Assembly (NCBI GenBank): GCA_028279155.1
Contig: JANQST010000485.1
Location: forward strand, 1-9,418
DNA length: 9,418 nt
Reading direction: 5' to 3'
From: Cyclobacteriaceae bacterium
GTDB lineage: Bacteria; Bacteroidota; Bacteroidia; Cytophagales; Cyclobacteriaceae
The notes beneath the pieces were generated by a model. It searched no databases and had not been told where the DNA came from. It saw only the letters and a list, made by a program, of their open reading frames with translations. How positions within the stretch are numbered: position 1 is the stretch's first letter; every line of letters begins with the position of its first letter. Positions 1 through 6,253 of this stretch are shown piece by piece. The translations under genes and the position numbers were made by a program.

Positions 1-2
1 GA

Positions 3-1076
3 ATCATGGTCCAAACCAGTCGTCAGTCTGGTCTTAGTGTCGTATACCAGGATCTCATGGATTTCGATGGTGATGAAATCTACTTCGAAGATGCACCATC
101 CCTTTATGGAAAAACTTTTAGAGAATTATTGTTTGCCTATGAAGATTCTTCCATTATGGGAATTCAATATGCTGACGAAACCGTTGAGGTTAACCCCCCA
201 ATGGATACGATTTTTGGTGAAGGTGATCGCGTAATCGGAATCACTGCAGATGACGATACGCTTATTCCGAATGCGAATCCTAATCTTGAACTTCACGAAA
301 GCAACATTATTTATACCGAACCAGAACCAGGAGATCCGGAAAAAATATTGATCGTTGGTTGGAATGATCGTGCCAGGTACATCTTGAGAGAATTGGATAA
401 TTATGTCCCATTGGGGTCTATTGTGAAAGTGGTTTCCAAATTTGAAGATGCTAGTGTAATTATTGACAAACTCAATGAAACAGTACAGCATATTAAAATT
501 GAGTTTGAAGTTCAGGACACGACTGACCGAGAAACGTTAATGCACATGCACCTGGAGAATTATAATTTCATCATTCTCCTATGTTATCAAACGTATTTCC
601 CAATACAAGAAGCAGATGCTCAGACATTGATTACATTGTTGCACCTTCGAAATTTCACTGAGCAATATGGGTATGAATACAAAATCGTAAGTGAAATGCT
701 TGATATCAGAAACCGACAACTCGCTGATATCACAAGTGCAGATGACTTCATTGTAAGTGATAAACTATTGAGCTTACTTATGAGTCAGGTCAGTGAGAAT
801 AAATATTTGATGCGAGTATTTGAAGATCTTTTTGATGCAGACGGATCAGAAATTTACATTAAGCCAGCCCGTGAATACGTGCAAGTTGGTGAACCAATGA
901 ATTTCTATACGATCCTTGAATCTGCTGCGAGAAAAAATGAAGTTGCGATTGGATATCGGGTAATCAGTAAGGCAAGAAATGCGAATGACCAATACGGTGT
1001 TGTATTGAATCCGAAGAAATCCGATACGTTCACACTCACTCCTGAAGATACGGTGATCGTGCTGTCTGAGGATTAA
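3..1076 (+). CDS. CASTOR/POLLUX-type ion channel, C-terminal cytosolic part (5' partial)
   Basis: This is the soluble C-terminal part of a large ion channel of the CASTOR/POLLUX/SYM8-like family, whose gating domains resemble RCK/TrkA domains. The frame is open to the left edge, so the transmembrane pore and first nucleotide-binding fold are missing. Numbering from the Met codon at position 6, residues 14-90 form an RCK-C-like beta domain. Residues 113-145 begin a second Rossmann-like fold (KILIVGWNDRARYILREL, ending in VKVVS). Residues 272-355 form a second RCK-C-like domain. The two RCK-C-like segments resemble each other (DLxDxDGxEIY at 16-26 and 274-284), as expected for tandem RCK units. 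The Met at position 6 is probably internal. The family is known from plant nuclear envelope channels and many bacterial homologues; the transported ion in bacteria is not established. The gene ends in TAA and overlaps the opposing small ORF by 4 bp. The family call is fairly sure and the role is not. Confidence 0.82.
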   Translation: MMVQTSRQSGLSVVYQDLMDFDGDEIYFEDAPSLYGKTFRELLFAYEDSSIMGIQYADETVEVNPPMDTIFGEGDRVIGITADDDTLIPNANPNLELHESNIIYTEPEPGDPEKILIVGWNDRARYILRELDNYVPLGSIVKVVSKFEDASVIIDKLNETVQHIKIEFEVQDTTDRETLMHMHLENYNFIILLCYQTYFPIQEADAQTLITLLHLRNFTEQYGYEYKIVSEMLDIRNRQLADITSADDFIVSDKLLSLLMSQVSENKYLMRVFEDLFDADGSEIYIKPAREYVQVGEPMNFYTILESAARKNEVAIGYRVISKARNANDQYGVVLNPKKSDTFTLTPEDTVIVLSED

Positions 1077-1246
1077 CTATTCAAGAGTGCTTCTCTTATT
1101 TGTTTCATTGCTCGCCTCCTGTAAAGCTTTTTGCTGTGAGGAATTGGGCGGATGTTCTTAACATAATCAAGCACATCAGACTTTTGATTTCCATTTAAAC
1201 TTCTTACAGAAGAGAGTATCTCATTTTCTACGCTTAAATAATTCAT
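1073..1246 (-). CDS. Small conserved-looking protein, 57 aa, function unknown
   Basis: This short ORF fills most of the gap between the channel gene and gdhA. It starts with ATG at 1246 and ends with TAA at 1073-1075. The 57 residues begin MNYLSVENEILSSVRSLN and end RRRAMKQIREALLNS. The first half looks like two amphipathic helices with a KSDVLDYVKNI stretch (residues 22-32). That resembles the 'EVLDYIxFL' helix seen in many small antitoxin-like or DUF2281-like bacterial proteins. The second half is strongly basic (KKLYRRRAMKQIR, 39-51). Composition looks protein-like, with no low complexity. The stop shares the palindrome TTAA with the stop of the converging channel gene. There is no clear Shine-Dalgarno sequence, as is normal for this phylum. 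No toxin partner is adjacent, so a toxin-antitoxin role is not supported. It could still be a chance ORF. Confidence 0.55.
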   Translation of the reverse strand: MNYLSVENEILSSVRSLNGNQKSDVLDYVKNIRPIPHSKKLYRRRAMKQIREALLNS

Positions 1247-1325
1247 TAGAAAAGTGGTTTATAGCTCTATTGTAATGTACGGCAGTCACTTTAGATGGTT
1301 TTTAACCTATTGTTTTATTTAGATT

Positions 1326-1353
1326 AACATCTTGATTTAATGGATAAGATGTT
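1326..1353. promoter_or_regulatory. Perfect 8-bp inverted repeat upstream of gdhA (candidate operator)
   Basis: AACATCTT (1326-1333) and AAGATGTT (1346-1353) are exact reverse complements separated by 12 nt, about 76 bp before the gdhA start. The distance and symmetry would suit a dimeric regulator. As RNA it could form a weak AT-rich hairpin followed by a few U residues. The rest of 1247-1429 is AT-rich and holds no other gene or clear promoter motif that I can see. No matching regulator is encoded nearby. Confidence 0.3.
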
Positions 1354-1429
1354 TTTACCAAGACATTAATAACTTGCACTGATTTTATTAGCTTAATCCA
1401 ATATTTAACCAACATTACCCCTATCTAAA

Positions 1430-2779
1430 ATGTCTAATCAAGCAGAAATTGAAGCATTTGTTAACAAGGTTTCACTTAAAAGCCCAAATGAGCCCGAATT
1501 TTTACAGGCTGTTCAGGAGGTAGCAGACAATATTATCCCATTTATCAATGATAATCCTGAGTACAAGCAGGGAAACATCTTAGAAATGATGTGTGAGCCG
1601 GAACGTGTATTTATGTTCCGTGTCCCTTGGATTGACGACAAAGGAAATACCCAAATAAATAGGGGGTACCGGGTTCAAATGAATTCTGCAATCGGCCCTT
1701 ACAAAGGAGGACTAAGGTTTCACCCTACTGTAAATCTCAGTATTCTTAAATTTCTTGCTTTTGAGCAAGTTTTCAAAAACAGCTTAACAACACTTCCGCT
1801 CGGTGGTGGCAAAGGTGGATCTGATTTTGATCCTAAAGGTAAAAGTGATATAGAAGTAATGAGGTTTTGTCAAAGCTTCATGACAGAGCTTGGAAAACAT
1901 ATTGGTGCCAATACCGATGTCCCTGCTGGAGATATTGGTGTAGGAGGACGAGAAATAGGATTTCTCTTTGGTCAGTACAAACGTATTCGTGGAGAATTTA
2001 CTGGAGTTCTTACAGGAAAAAGCCTTGATTTTGGAGGTAGTTTAATTCGTCCCGAAGCAACTGGCTATGGTTGTGTTTATTTCAGTGAAGAAATGTTGAA
2101 CCATATTGGTGATGGACTGGAAGGTAAAACATGTCTTGTGTCTGGATCTGGAAACGTGGCTCAGTATGCCACAGAAAAATTGATCCAGAGTGGAGCAAAA
2201 GTTGTCAGTCTTTCCGATTCATCTGGCTCTATTTATGACAAAGACGGAATTGATGAGGAAAAGCTTGCATTCATTAAAGAATTAAAGAATGTGAAACGAG
2301 GACGAGTAGGAGAATATGCTGATAAATTCCCAAGTGCTGAATTCCGTGCAGGAAAAACTCCTTGGGACATTAAATGTGATCTTGCCTACCCATGTGCCAC
2401 TCAGAATGAACTTCAACTTGATGATGCAAAAACATTAATAGGCAATGGCTGCAAGGGAGTTTTCGAAGGAGCTAATATGCCTTGTACAATCGAAGCAGTT
2501 GAATTGTTCAAAGAGAAGGGTATTCTGTTTAGTCCTGGCAAAGCTTCAAATGCCGGAGGTGTAGCAACTTCAGGCCTCGAAATGACTCAAAATTCGCAAC
2601 GATTAGCCTGGACTCGGGCAGAAGTGGATGAACGTTTGAAAAACATCATGAAGAACATTCATGAAAATTGCGTGGAGTACGGTAAAACAGATTCAGACTA
2701 TGTCGATTATGTGAAGGGAGCAAATGTCGCTGGTTTTGTAAAAGTGGCAGATGCAATGCTTGCCCAGGGTTGCGTTTAA
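1430..2779 (+). CDS. gdhA: NADP-type glutamate dehydrogenase
   Basis: This enzyme reductively aminates 2-oxoglutarate with ammonium to give glutamate, normally using NADPH, and is a main entry point for nitrogen in the cytoplasm. At 449 residues it has the length of the hexameric bacterial/fungal NADP class (E. coli GdhA has 447). The substrate-binding lysine lies in PYKGGLRFHPT (K92) and the catalytic lysine in LGGGKGGSDFDPKG (K128). The catalytic aspartate lies in VPAGDIGVGGREIG (D168). The dinucleotide-binding loop is GSGNVA (239-244). The second strand ends in LSDSSG (261-266), as in NADP-type enzymes. It starts at ATG 1430 after an A-rich leader with no Shine-Dalgarno. It stands alone, with a hairpin candidate upstream and an intrinsic terminator at 2840-2866. 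Its last 4 bp overlap the convergent methyltransferase gene. Identification is secure; cofactor preference is from family resemblance. Confidence 0.97.
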   Translation: MSNQAEIEAFVNKVSLKSPNEPEFLQAVQEVADNIIPFINDNPEYKQGNILEMMCEPERVFMFRVPWIDDKGNTQINRGYRVQMNSAIGPYKGGLRFHPTVNLSILKFLAFEQVFKNSLTTLPLGGGKGGSDFDPKGKSDIEVMRFCQSFMTELGKHIGANTDVPAGDIGVGGREIGFLFGQYKRIRGEFTGVLTGKSLDFGGSLIRPEATGYGCVYFSEEMLNHIGDGLEGKTCLVSGSGNVAQYATEKLIQSGAKVVSLSDSSGSIYDKDGIDEEKLAFIKELKNVKRGRVGEYADKFPSAEFRAGKTPWDIKCDLAYPCATQNELQLDDAKTLIGNGCKGVFEGANMPCTIEAVELFKEKGILFSPGKASNAGGVATSGLEMTQNSQRLAWTRAEVDERLKNIMKNIHENCVEYGKTDSDYVDYVKGANVAGFVKVADAMLAQGCV

Positions 2780-3375
2780 TTTTTTCTCAAAGTGAAAAAA
2801 CTTTGAGCACGCGTCTCGTTTTGAACTAAAGTTTTCAGGGGTTCGACCAAATCGAACCTTTTTTTTATTTCTGCATATATCTTTTCAGTGATTGCAAACC
2901 TGACAGCCCCATCAGGAAATTCGAATCTGCCATTTTCAACAGGTTTCCCCAGACTATTGTCAATCATAGAATCCATTGATATGTAGATCATTCCTCCTGG
3001 CTTCACCTTCTCCGCCAAACATGACCACATCTCAAAAAAATCATCACCAGATTCAGCAAAATGAAGCACCCGACTGCAAATCACCAGGTCGTAAGTTCCC
3101 TGATCATCTATTTGGTGTATATCACCAACTTTAAAGGTCGCTTTGGAAGTGGAAATATTATTCGACATGTACTGTGCCAGTCGAATTTTTGACTCATCTA
3201 AGTCAATGCCAGTGTATTCGTAACCTTCCTGGATAAAATAGATAGCATTCCTTCCTTCCCCACATCCAGCATCAAGAATTCTTGCATTATCAGGGATTTT
3301 CCCCTTTAGGATCAAGTCCAATAGGAAAAGATCCATGTCGCCAAAATAGTTGTTTATGTCTCTGATCTTATTCAA
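2776..3375 (-). CDS. Class I SAM-dependent methyltransferase (substrate unknown)
   Basis: This is a 199-residue Rossmann-fold methyltransferase of the Methyltransf_11/TehB-like type, which transfers a methyl group from S-adenosylmethionine to an unidentified small acceptor. Motif I is ILDAGCGEGRN (33-43), the SAM ribose-binding acidic residue is in YTGIDLDESK (54-63), VGDIHQID (83-90) follows strand 3, and DLVICSRVLHF (96-106) is motif II. KPGG (125-128) precedes strand 5. The segment YFGDMDLFLLDLILKGKI (10-27) before motif I looks like part of the fold, which favours the TTG start at 3375. The first in-frame ATG, at residue 14, would cut into it. The start lies 9 bp after the stop of the Hsp20-like gene and in the same frame, so translation may be coupled. 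A gdhA terminator is embedded in the codons for residues 171-179. No substrate can be assigned from context. Confidence 0.88.
   Translation of the reverse strand: MNKIRDINNYFGDMDLFLLDLILKGKIPDNARILDAGCGEGRNAIYFIQEGYEYTGIDLDESKIRLAQYMSNNISTSKATFKVGDIHQIDDQGTYDLVICSRVLHFAESGDDFFEMWSCLAEKVKPGGMIYISMDSMIDNSLGKPVENGRFEFPDGAVRFAITEKIYAEIKKRFDLVEPLKTLVQNETRAQSFFTLRKN
2786..2807. other. Perfect 8-bp inverted repeat just after gdhA
   Basis: CTCAAAGT (2786-2793) and ACTTTGAG (2800-2807) are exact reverse complements with a 6-nt loop. The repeat begins 7 nt after the gdhA stop and overlaps the last codons of the methyltransferase gene. No T-run follows it on either strand, so it is not a canonical intrinsic terminator. 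It could protect the 3' ends of transcripts or be chance. Confidence 0.4.
2840..2866 (+). terminator. Intrinsic terminator of gdhA, inside the opposing methyltransferase gene
   Basis: GGTTCGA (2840-2846) and TCGAACC (2852-2858) form a perfect 7-bp stem with a 5-nt loop, followed by eight T (2859-2866). It lies 61 nt beyond the gdhA stop, in the right orientation to end the gdhA transcript. The same bases encode KKRFDLVEP of the methyltransferase on the minus strand, where they precede no T-run. Confidence 0.85.
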
Positions 3376-3384
3376 GCCAGAGGT

Positions 3385-3759
3385 TTAGTAGCGTAAAATG
3401 TCTATTTCTTTTCGAAACCCACCAGCCACTTCATTAAAAGGCATAATAATGATGAGAAGGTCATCTTCGTACCCAGCAGTGATACTATTCAGCTCAACAT
3501 CTGCTGAGATCTTCTCCATGCCTAACAGGTTCGGGATCTTAATATCACCCAACTGCATTTTATGGTAAATAAGCAGGTTTTCACCATTTACCTCAACCTT
3601 AATATTTTCCGGATCTACTGACGGAATACTTACTTCCATCCGGTAGTGATCTTCATGCTTGAATGTTTCAAACGTGGGGAAAATAGTCCCTCCATTCGCC
3701 GTGTTTAGCAAATCTGCTGAATTAGCGAGATTCTTTGTCATTAATTGATTAATTCTCAT
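3385..3759 (-). CDS. Small heat shock protein, Hsp20/alpha-crystallin family
   Basis: This 124-residue protein is a divergent member of the ATP-independent holdase chaperones that bind unfolding proteins in the cytoplasm. The alpha-crystallin domain runs from about 38 to 109. HYRMEVSIPSVDPENIKVEV (38-57) gives the first strands, and YEDDLLIIIMPFNE (97-110) corresponds to the usual 'A-x-x-x-GVL-x-x-x-x-P' signature. In it the normally conserved Gly-Val is replaced by Asp-Leu. The C-terminal EIDILRY holds an I-x-I motif (I119, I121) of the kind that joins dimers into oligomers. The N-terminal arm is short, about 37 residues. Start ATG 3759 is preceded by AAAGGA at a suitable distance, one of the few Shine-Dalgarno-like sites in the window. 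No CIRCE repeat is visible upstream. The methyltransferase gene follows after 9 bp. Confidence 0.8.
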   Translation of the reverse strand: MRINQLMTKNLANSADLLNTANGGTIFPTFETFKHEDHYRMEVSIPSVDPENIKVEVNGENLLIYHKMQLGDIKIPNLLGMEKISADVELNSITAGYEDDLLIIIMPFNEVAGGFRKEIDILRY

Positions 3760-3815
3760 TGCTTCGTCCTTTCACTTCGAGTTGATCTTTGCAAATCTCA
3801 TTCCAATTATTAAAC

Positions 3816-3871
3816 GAGACAGTTTGACGGTTTAGTTTCCTTAATCATGCCAAGTTGACTGAAATTGTCTC
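3816..3871. promoter_or_regulatory. Near-perfect inverted repeat between divergent genes (candidate operator)
   Basis: GAGACAGTTT (3816-3825) and AAATTGTCTC (3862-3871) are reverse complements with one mismatch, with arm centres 46 bp apart. They sit in the 185-bp gap from which the Hsp20-like gene and the exported-protein gene diverge. Their placement suits a shared operator, but no promoter motif could be fixed and chance is possible. Confidence 0.25.
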
Positions 3872-3944
3872 AAAAAAGTCATCCGCCAGAAGAAACGTAT
3901 GTCCAAGTTTCTTGTCATTGATATAGAAAATCAAAATAATCATA

Positions 3945-4517
3945 ATGAAAAGGACTTTTACTATTCTATTCCTGGTATCACTCATTGGAGCTCATGCACA
4001 ACGAACTCCAAAAACACTTATTGATACCGACCCTGAGGAAATCTCAGGATTTGGTGCTGCACTTTTTTCCTTTACCGGTATTGACGGGCAGTTGACCACT
4101 CTGACCGGAGGTGGAGGAGCTGTTATTTTTGACAATACCTTCTTCATTGGAGGCTATGGGCTAGGAATGAGTGGCGACCGGAAAATCACAGTGAATGGCG
4201 AATCTCTAAACGCCCATTATGGTCATGGTGGTTTTTGGCTGGGGTATATCATGAACCCTGTTGAAATGCTTCATCTTGGAATCGATACCAAATTGGGCTG
4301 GGGTGAGATCTCCTATTCAGGAAACAATGATCTGGATGACAAAGTTTTCGTTTTTTACCCGCAACTAAACGGAGAAGTTAACCTTGCATACTGGATGAAA
4401 ATGAATGCCGGTATTGGCTATCAAAAAACGATCGGTGTAGACGATTTCCATTTTAGCAAAACCGACTTTGATGGTTTGGCTTTTTCCATCTCACTTATTT
4501 TTGGATGGTTTAAGTAG
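3945..4517 (+). CDS. Exported beta-rich protein, function unknown (possible small outer-membrane protein)
   Basis: I do not recognise this 190-residue protein. It begins with a clear Sec signal peptide: MKR, a hydrophobic core TFTILFLVSLIG, and AHA before Q19, which suggests signal peptidase I cleavage after residue 18. The mature part has no long hydrophobic helix. It is rich in glycine and aromatic residues in alternating patterns, such as NTFFIGGYGLGMSG, GFWLGYIMNP, EMLHLGIDTKLGWGEISYSG and LAFSISLIFGWFK. That resembles amphipathic strands of a small beta-barrel, and the last residues F-G-W-F-K could be the closing strand. A soluble periplasmic beta protein is also possible. Start ATG 3945 follows an A-rich leader. 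It diverges from the Hsp20-like gene and faces the LysE-type gene across the octamer repeat. Export is well supported; the barrel is inferred. Confidence 0.75.
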   Translation: MKRTFTILFLVSLIGAHAQRTPKTLIDTDPEEISGFGAALFSFTGIDGQLTTLTGGGGAVIFDNTFFIGGYGLGMSGDRKITVNGESLNAHYGHGGFWLGYIMNPVEMLHLGIDTKLGWGEISYSGNNDLDDKVFVFYPQLNGEVNLAYWMKMNAGIGYQKTIGVDDFHFSKTDFDGLAFSISLIFGWFK

Positions 4518-4522
4518 GGATT

Positions 4523-4586
4523 TAGTTAATTGGTTGATTAGTTGAATGGTTAGATAGTGAAGTGGTCAACAGGTTGAATGGTTGAA
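4523..4586. repeat. Degenerate tandem repeat, eight 8-bp units
   Basis: Reading from 4523 in steps of 8 gives tagttaat, tggttgat, tagttgaa, tggttaga, tagtgaag, tggtcaac, aggttgaa and tggttgaa, with consensus close to TGGTTGAA. Units mostly alternate TAG/TGG starts, hinting at a 16-bp parent unit. The array fills the gap between two converging genes. CAGGTT (4570-4575) and AACCTG (4586-4591) can also pair, but no T-run follows. Confidence 0.7.
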
Positions 4587-4604
4587 ACCTGGTCATCCAA
4601 CAAA

Positions 4605-5216
4605 CTACAGGATAAGTTTCAAGAGGAAGTAGACACCGATTCCTAGTAGCATAATGCCGGGCACCCTGTGGACCAGGAATTTATTGTCAGCAACCTGTGT
4701 GAACTTACTTCCCAAGGCATTCACGGTCAACAATAAACAAAAAGTTCCGGCAGCAAGGCCTATCAAATACATCCAAAAGCAAAAGCCATCTACAGAGACC
4801 AACTCGTCATTTTCAAGATATGTGGTAATTGCTAACCAAAAAGGAATGGTCATCGGATTCAGAATGCCCAACAACATGCCACGCATGAATCCATGACGCC
4901 CCTTTACACCTTTTACAATTACTGACTCCGATGTAATCTTTGAAAAGATATTCCACAGGCCCAATCCGATCAAAGCAAGAGAAGTGATGATCTTGAAATA
5001 GGTTGCCAGCGTCGGATTGCTAGTGAGGAGAATATGAAATTGAACGGTAAATCCTGCATAAACAAATTCAACAGCTGAAGCGGCAAATGCAAGGAAAATA
5101 GCTGCACGTCTACGTTTTTGGATGGCCAGCTGCATCACGGAAACATTGATTGTTCCAGGGGGAATCGAACCAATATAGCTTACTACAAAGGCAACAATAA
5201 GGGTTTGAAGGTTCAT
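4605..5216 (-). CDS. LysE/RhtB-family exporter
   Basis: This 203-residue inner-membrane protein belongs to the LysE superfamily, whose characterised members export amino acids such as lysine, threonine or homoserine using the proton gradient. Hydrophobic segments lie at about 4-25, 38-60, 73-93, 109-131, 146-168 and 184-203, the usual six. The family's N-terminal signature is seen as SYIGSIPPGTINVSVMQLAI (13-32), and GMLLGILNPMTIPFW (113-127) matches the conserved NP-containing loop before the fourth helix. The basic loop QKRRRA (33-38) fits a cytoplasmic side. Start ATG 5216 overlaps the stop of the upstream ATP-grasp gene as ATGA, so the two are probably translationally coupled. The substrate could be the product of that ligase, but this is inference. 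Fold and family are clear. Confidence 0.9.
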   Translation of the reverse strand: MNLQTLIVAFVVSYIGSIPPGTINVSVMQLAIQKRRRAAIFLAFAASAVEFVYAGFTVQFHILLTSNPTLATYFKIITSLALIGLGLWNIFSKITSESVIVKGVKGRHGFMRGMLLGILNPMTIPFWLAITTYLENDELVSVDGFCFWMYLIGLAAGTFCLLLTVNALGSKFTQVADNKFLVHRVPGIMLLGIGVYFLLKLIL

Positions 5217-6253
5217 TTTGAGTAGAGCAGCCGGTTGTGATTTTTATGGCCTTTCCATTTTCGGTAACCATCCCTGAAAGACCAGTAAGGAATGCCTCTT
5301 TTGTGATTTAGAATGCTAATATCCGCTAAAACCCGTAAATGCCAAAGGATATCTTTATAGGCTCTAAACAATGAAAAGCCAGGATTATAAATGTGACCGG
5401 GCTCGGACCCTGCTCCATTCAGTTCAAGGATTTTAAAATTTTTAAGCTCGCGTAAATCTTCTATTGAGTTGCAGCGTAAATCAAAACGTCCGAAATAGAA
5501 GTCAGGGATCTCCTCAGCAATTTGATTGATCGCATTGGTCAATCGCTCATCGATTTCATCTTCATCATTTAGGAACATAGTGCCTCTACAATGATTCCCT
5601 ATTGGCTCAACCAAGACCTGTTCTCCTTTTTCAGGGATCTCACTTCCTTCTCTACTCAAGAAATCACTGGATAGATCTGCTGTAAGTACTGCTCTTGGAA
5701 TTGTCTCGAGCAGTTGAATAATTGATGATTCACCATCTCCATTGACAGATAGAAACTCCTTTCTGACAATTGAGGTGATCTTCCCTTTTTGACGAGGGTA
5801 CCTGATGTAGAAAACTCCAAGTTCCACTGGGTAGCTTATCAATTCCTGGAGCAGGAAATCCACCGGGCACTCGTGCACATATTTTTCAAGCTCCTCTTGA
5901 GCACCAATTTTGCTTACCCATATCCCACGCTCACCTATATCCGGTTTTGCAATGAGCGGGAAGCCAATTTTGTTTCCCTCCTTAAGGGCTGATTTTATAT
6001 CTCCCTTTTTGATCAGTTTGGTTGTAGGAATATATTTGTCGGGAATGATGTTAAAAATCTCTGATTTTCGTTCACCAAACATTCCACCAAAATCTATTGA
6101 CGGATTTGATGCAGTGAAAAAGAAGATTGATCTTGCCCTCAGAGCCAGCCATGCGAAATAGAAAAATACCGGAAAGTAAAGAACCGAAAATGGCCAATAC
6201 TCCCAGTTAGTTAGTTTGGTTTTGAATTTCGAAATCCAGGAAATCTTAGGCAT
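5213..6253 (-). CDS. Membrane-anchored ATP-grasp ligase (D-Ala-D-Ala ligase-like), substrate unknown
   Basis: This 346-residue protein has an ATP-grasp fold, which activates a carboxylate as an acyl phosphate and joins it to an amine or thiol. Residues 21-40 (PFSVLYFPVFFYFAWLALRA) form one hydrophobic segment that probably anchors it in the inner membrane. ATP-binding features are IAKPDIGERGIWV (101-113, Lys103) and LQELISYPVELGVFYIRYP (135-153). Mg-binding acids are in GRFDLR (255-260, D258) and ILELNGAGSEP (275-285, E277 and N279). Such proteins are often labelled D-alanine-D-alanine ligase, but true Ddl enzymes lack this N-terminal helix and have a different N-terminal domain, so I do not give ddl. 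Start ATG 6253 lies 8 bp inside the DinB-like gene, and its TGA overlaps the start of the LysE-type gene. Overlap on both sides argues for one functional unit. The acceptor and donor cannot be told from sequence. Confidence 0.82.
   Translation of the reverse strand: MPKISWISKFKTKLTNWEYWPFSVLYFPVFFYFAWLALRARSIFFFTASNPSIDFGGMFGERKSEIFNIIPDKYIPTTKLIKKGDIKSALKEGNKIGFPLIAKPDIGERGIWVSKIGAQEELEKYVHECPVDFLLQELISYPVELGVFYIRYPRQKGKITSIVRKEFLSVNGDGESSIIQLLETIPRAVLTADLSSDFLSREGSEIPEKGEQVLVEPIGNHCRGTMFLNDEDEIDERLTNAINQIAEEIPDFYFGRFDLRCNSIEDLRELKNFKILELNGAGSEPGHIYNPGFSLFRAYKDILWHLRVLADISILNHKRGIPYWSFRDGYRKWKGHKNHNRLLYSK

Noticed and set aside
126..491. 121-residue ORF on the minus strand
   Set aside because: It lies wholly antisense to the channel gene, with atypical composition and no recognisable domain.
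1083..1097. AAGAG/CTCTT hairpin after the channel gene as a terminator
   Set aside because: The stem is only 5 bp and the following T-run is broken, so it is too weak to call.
1073..1246. Calling the small ORF an antitoxin
   Set aside because: No toxin gene is next to it, and the resemblance is limited to one helix pattern.
4654..4896. 80-residue plus-strand ORF
   Set aside because: It is antisense to the LysE-family gene and has no coding character.
5789..6161. Two overlapping plus-strand ORFs of 67 and 83 residues
   Set aside because: Both are antisense to the well-supported ATP-grasp gene and have no domain pattern.
5213..6253. Calling the ATP-grasp gene ddl
   Set aside because: The N-terminal membrane helix and the lack of a recognisable Ddl N-terminal domain argue against a cell-wall D-Ala-D-Ala ligase.
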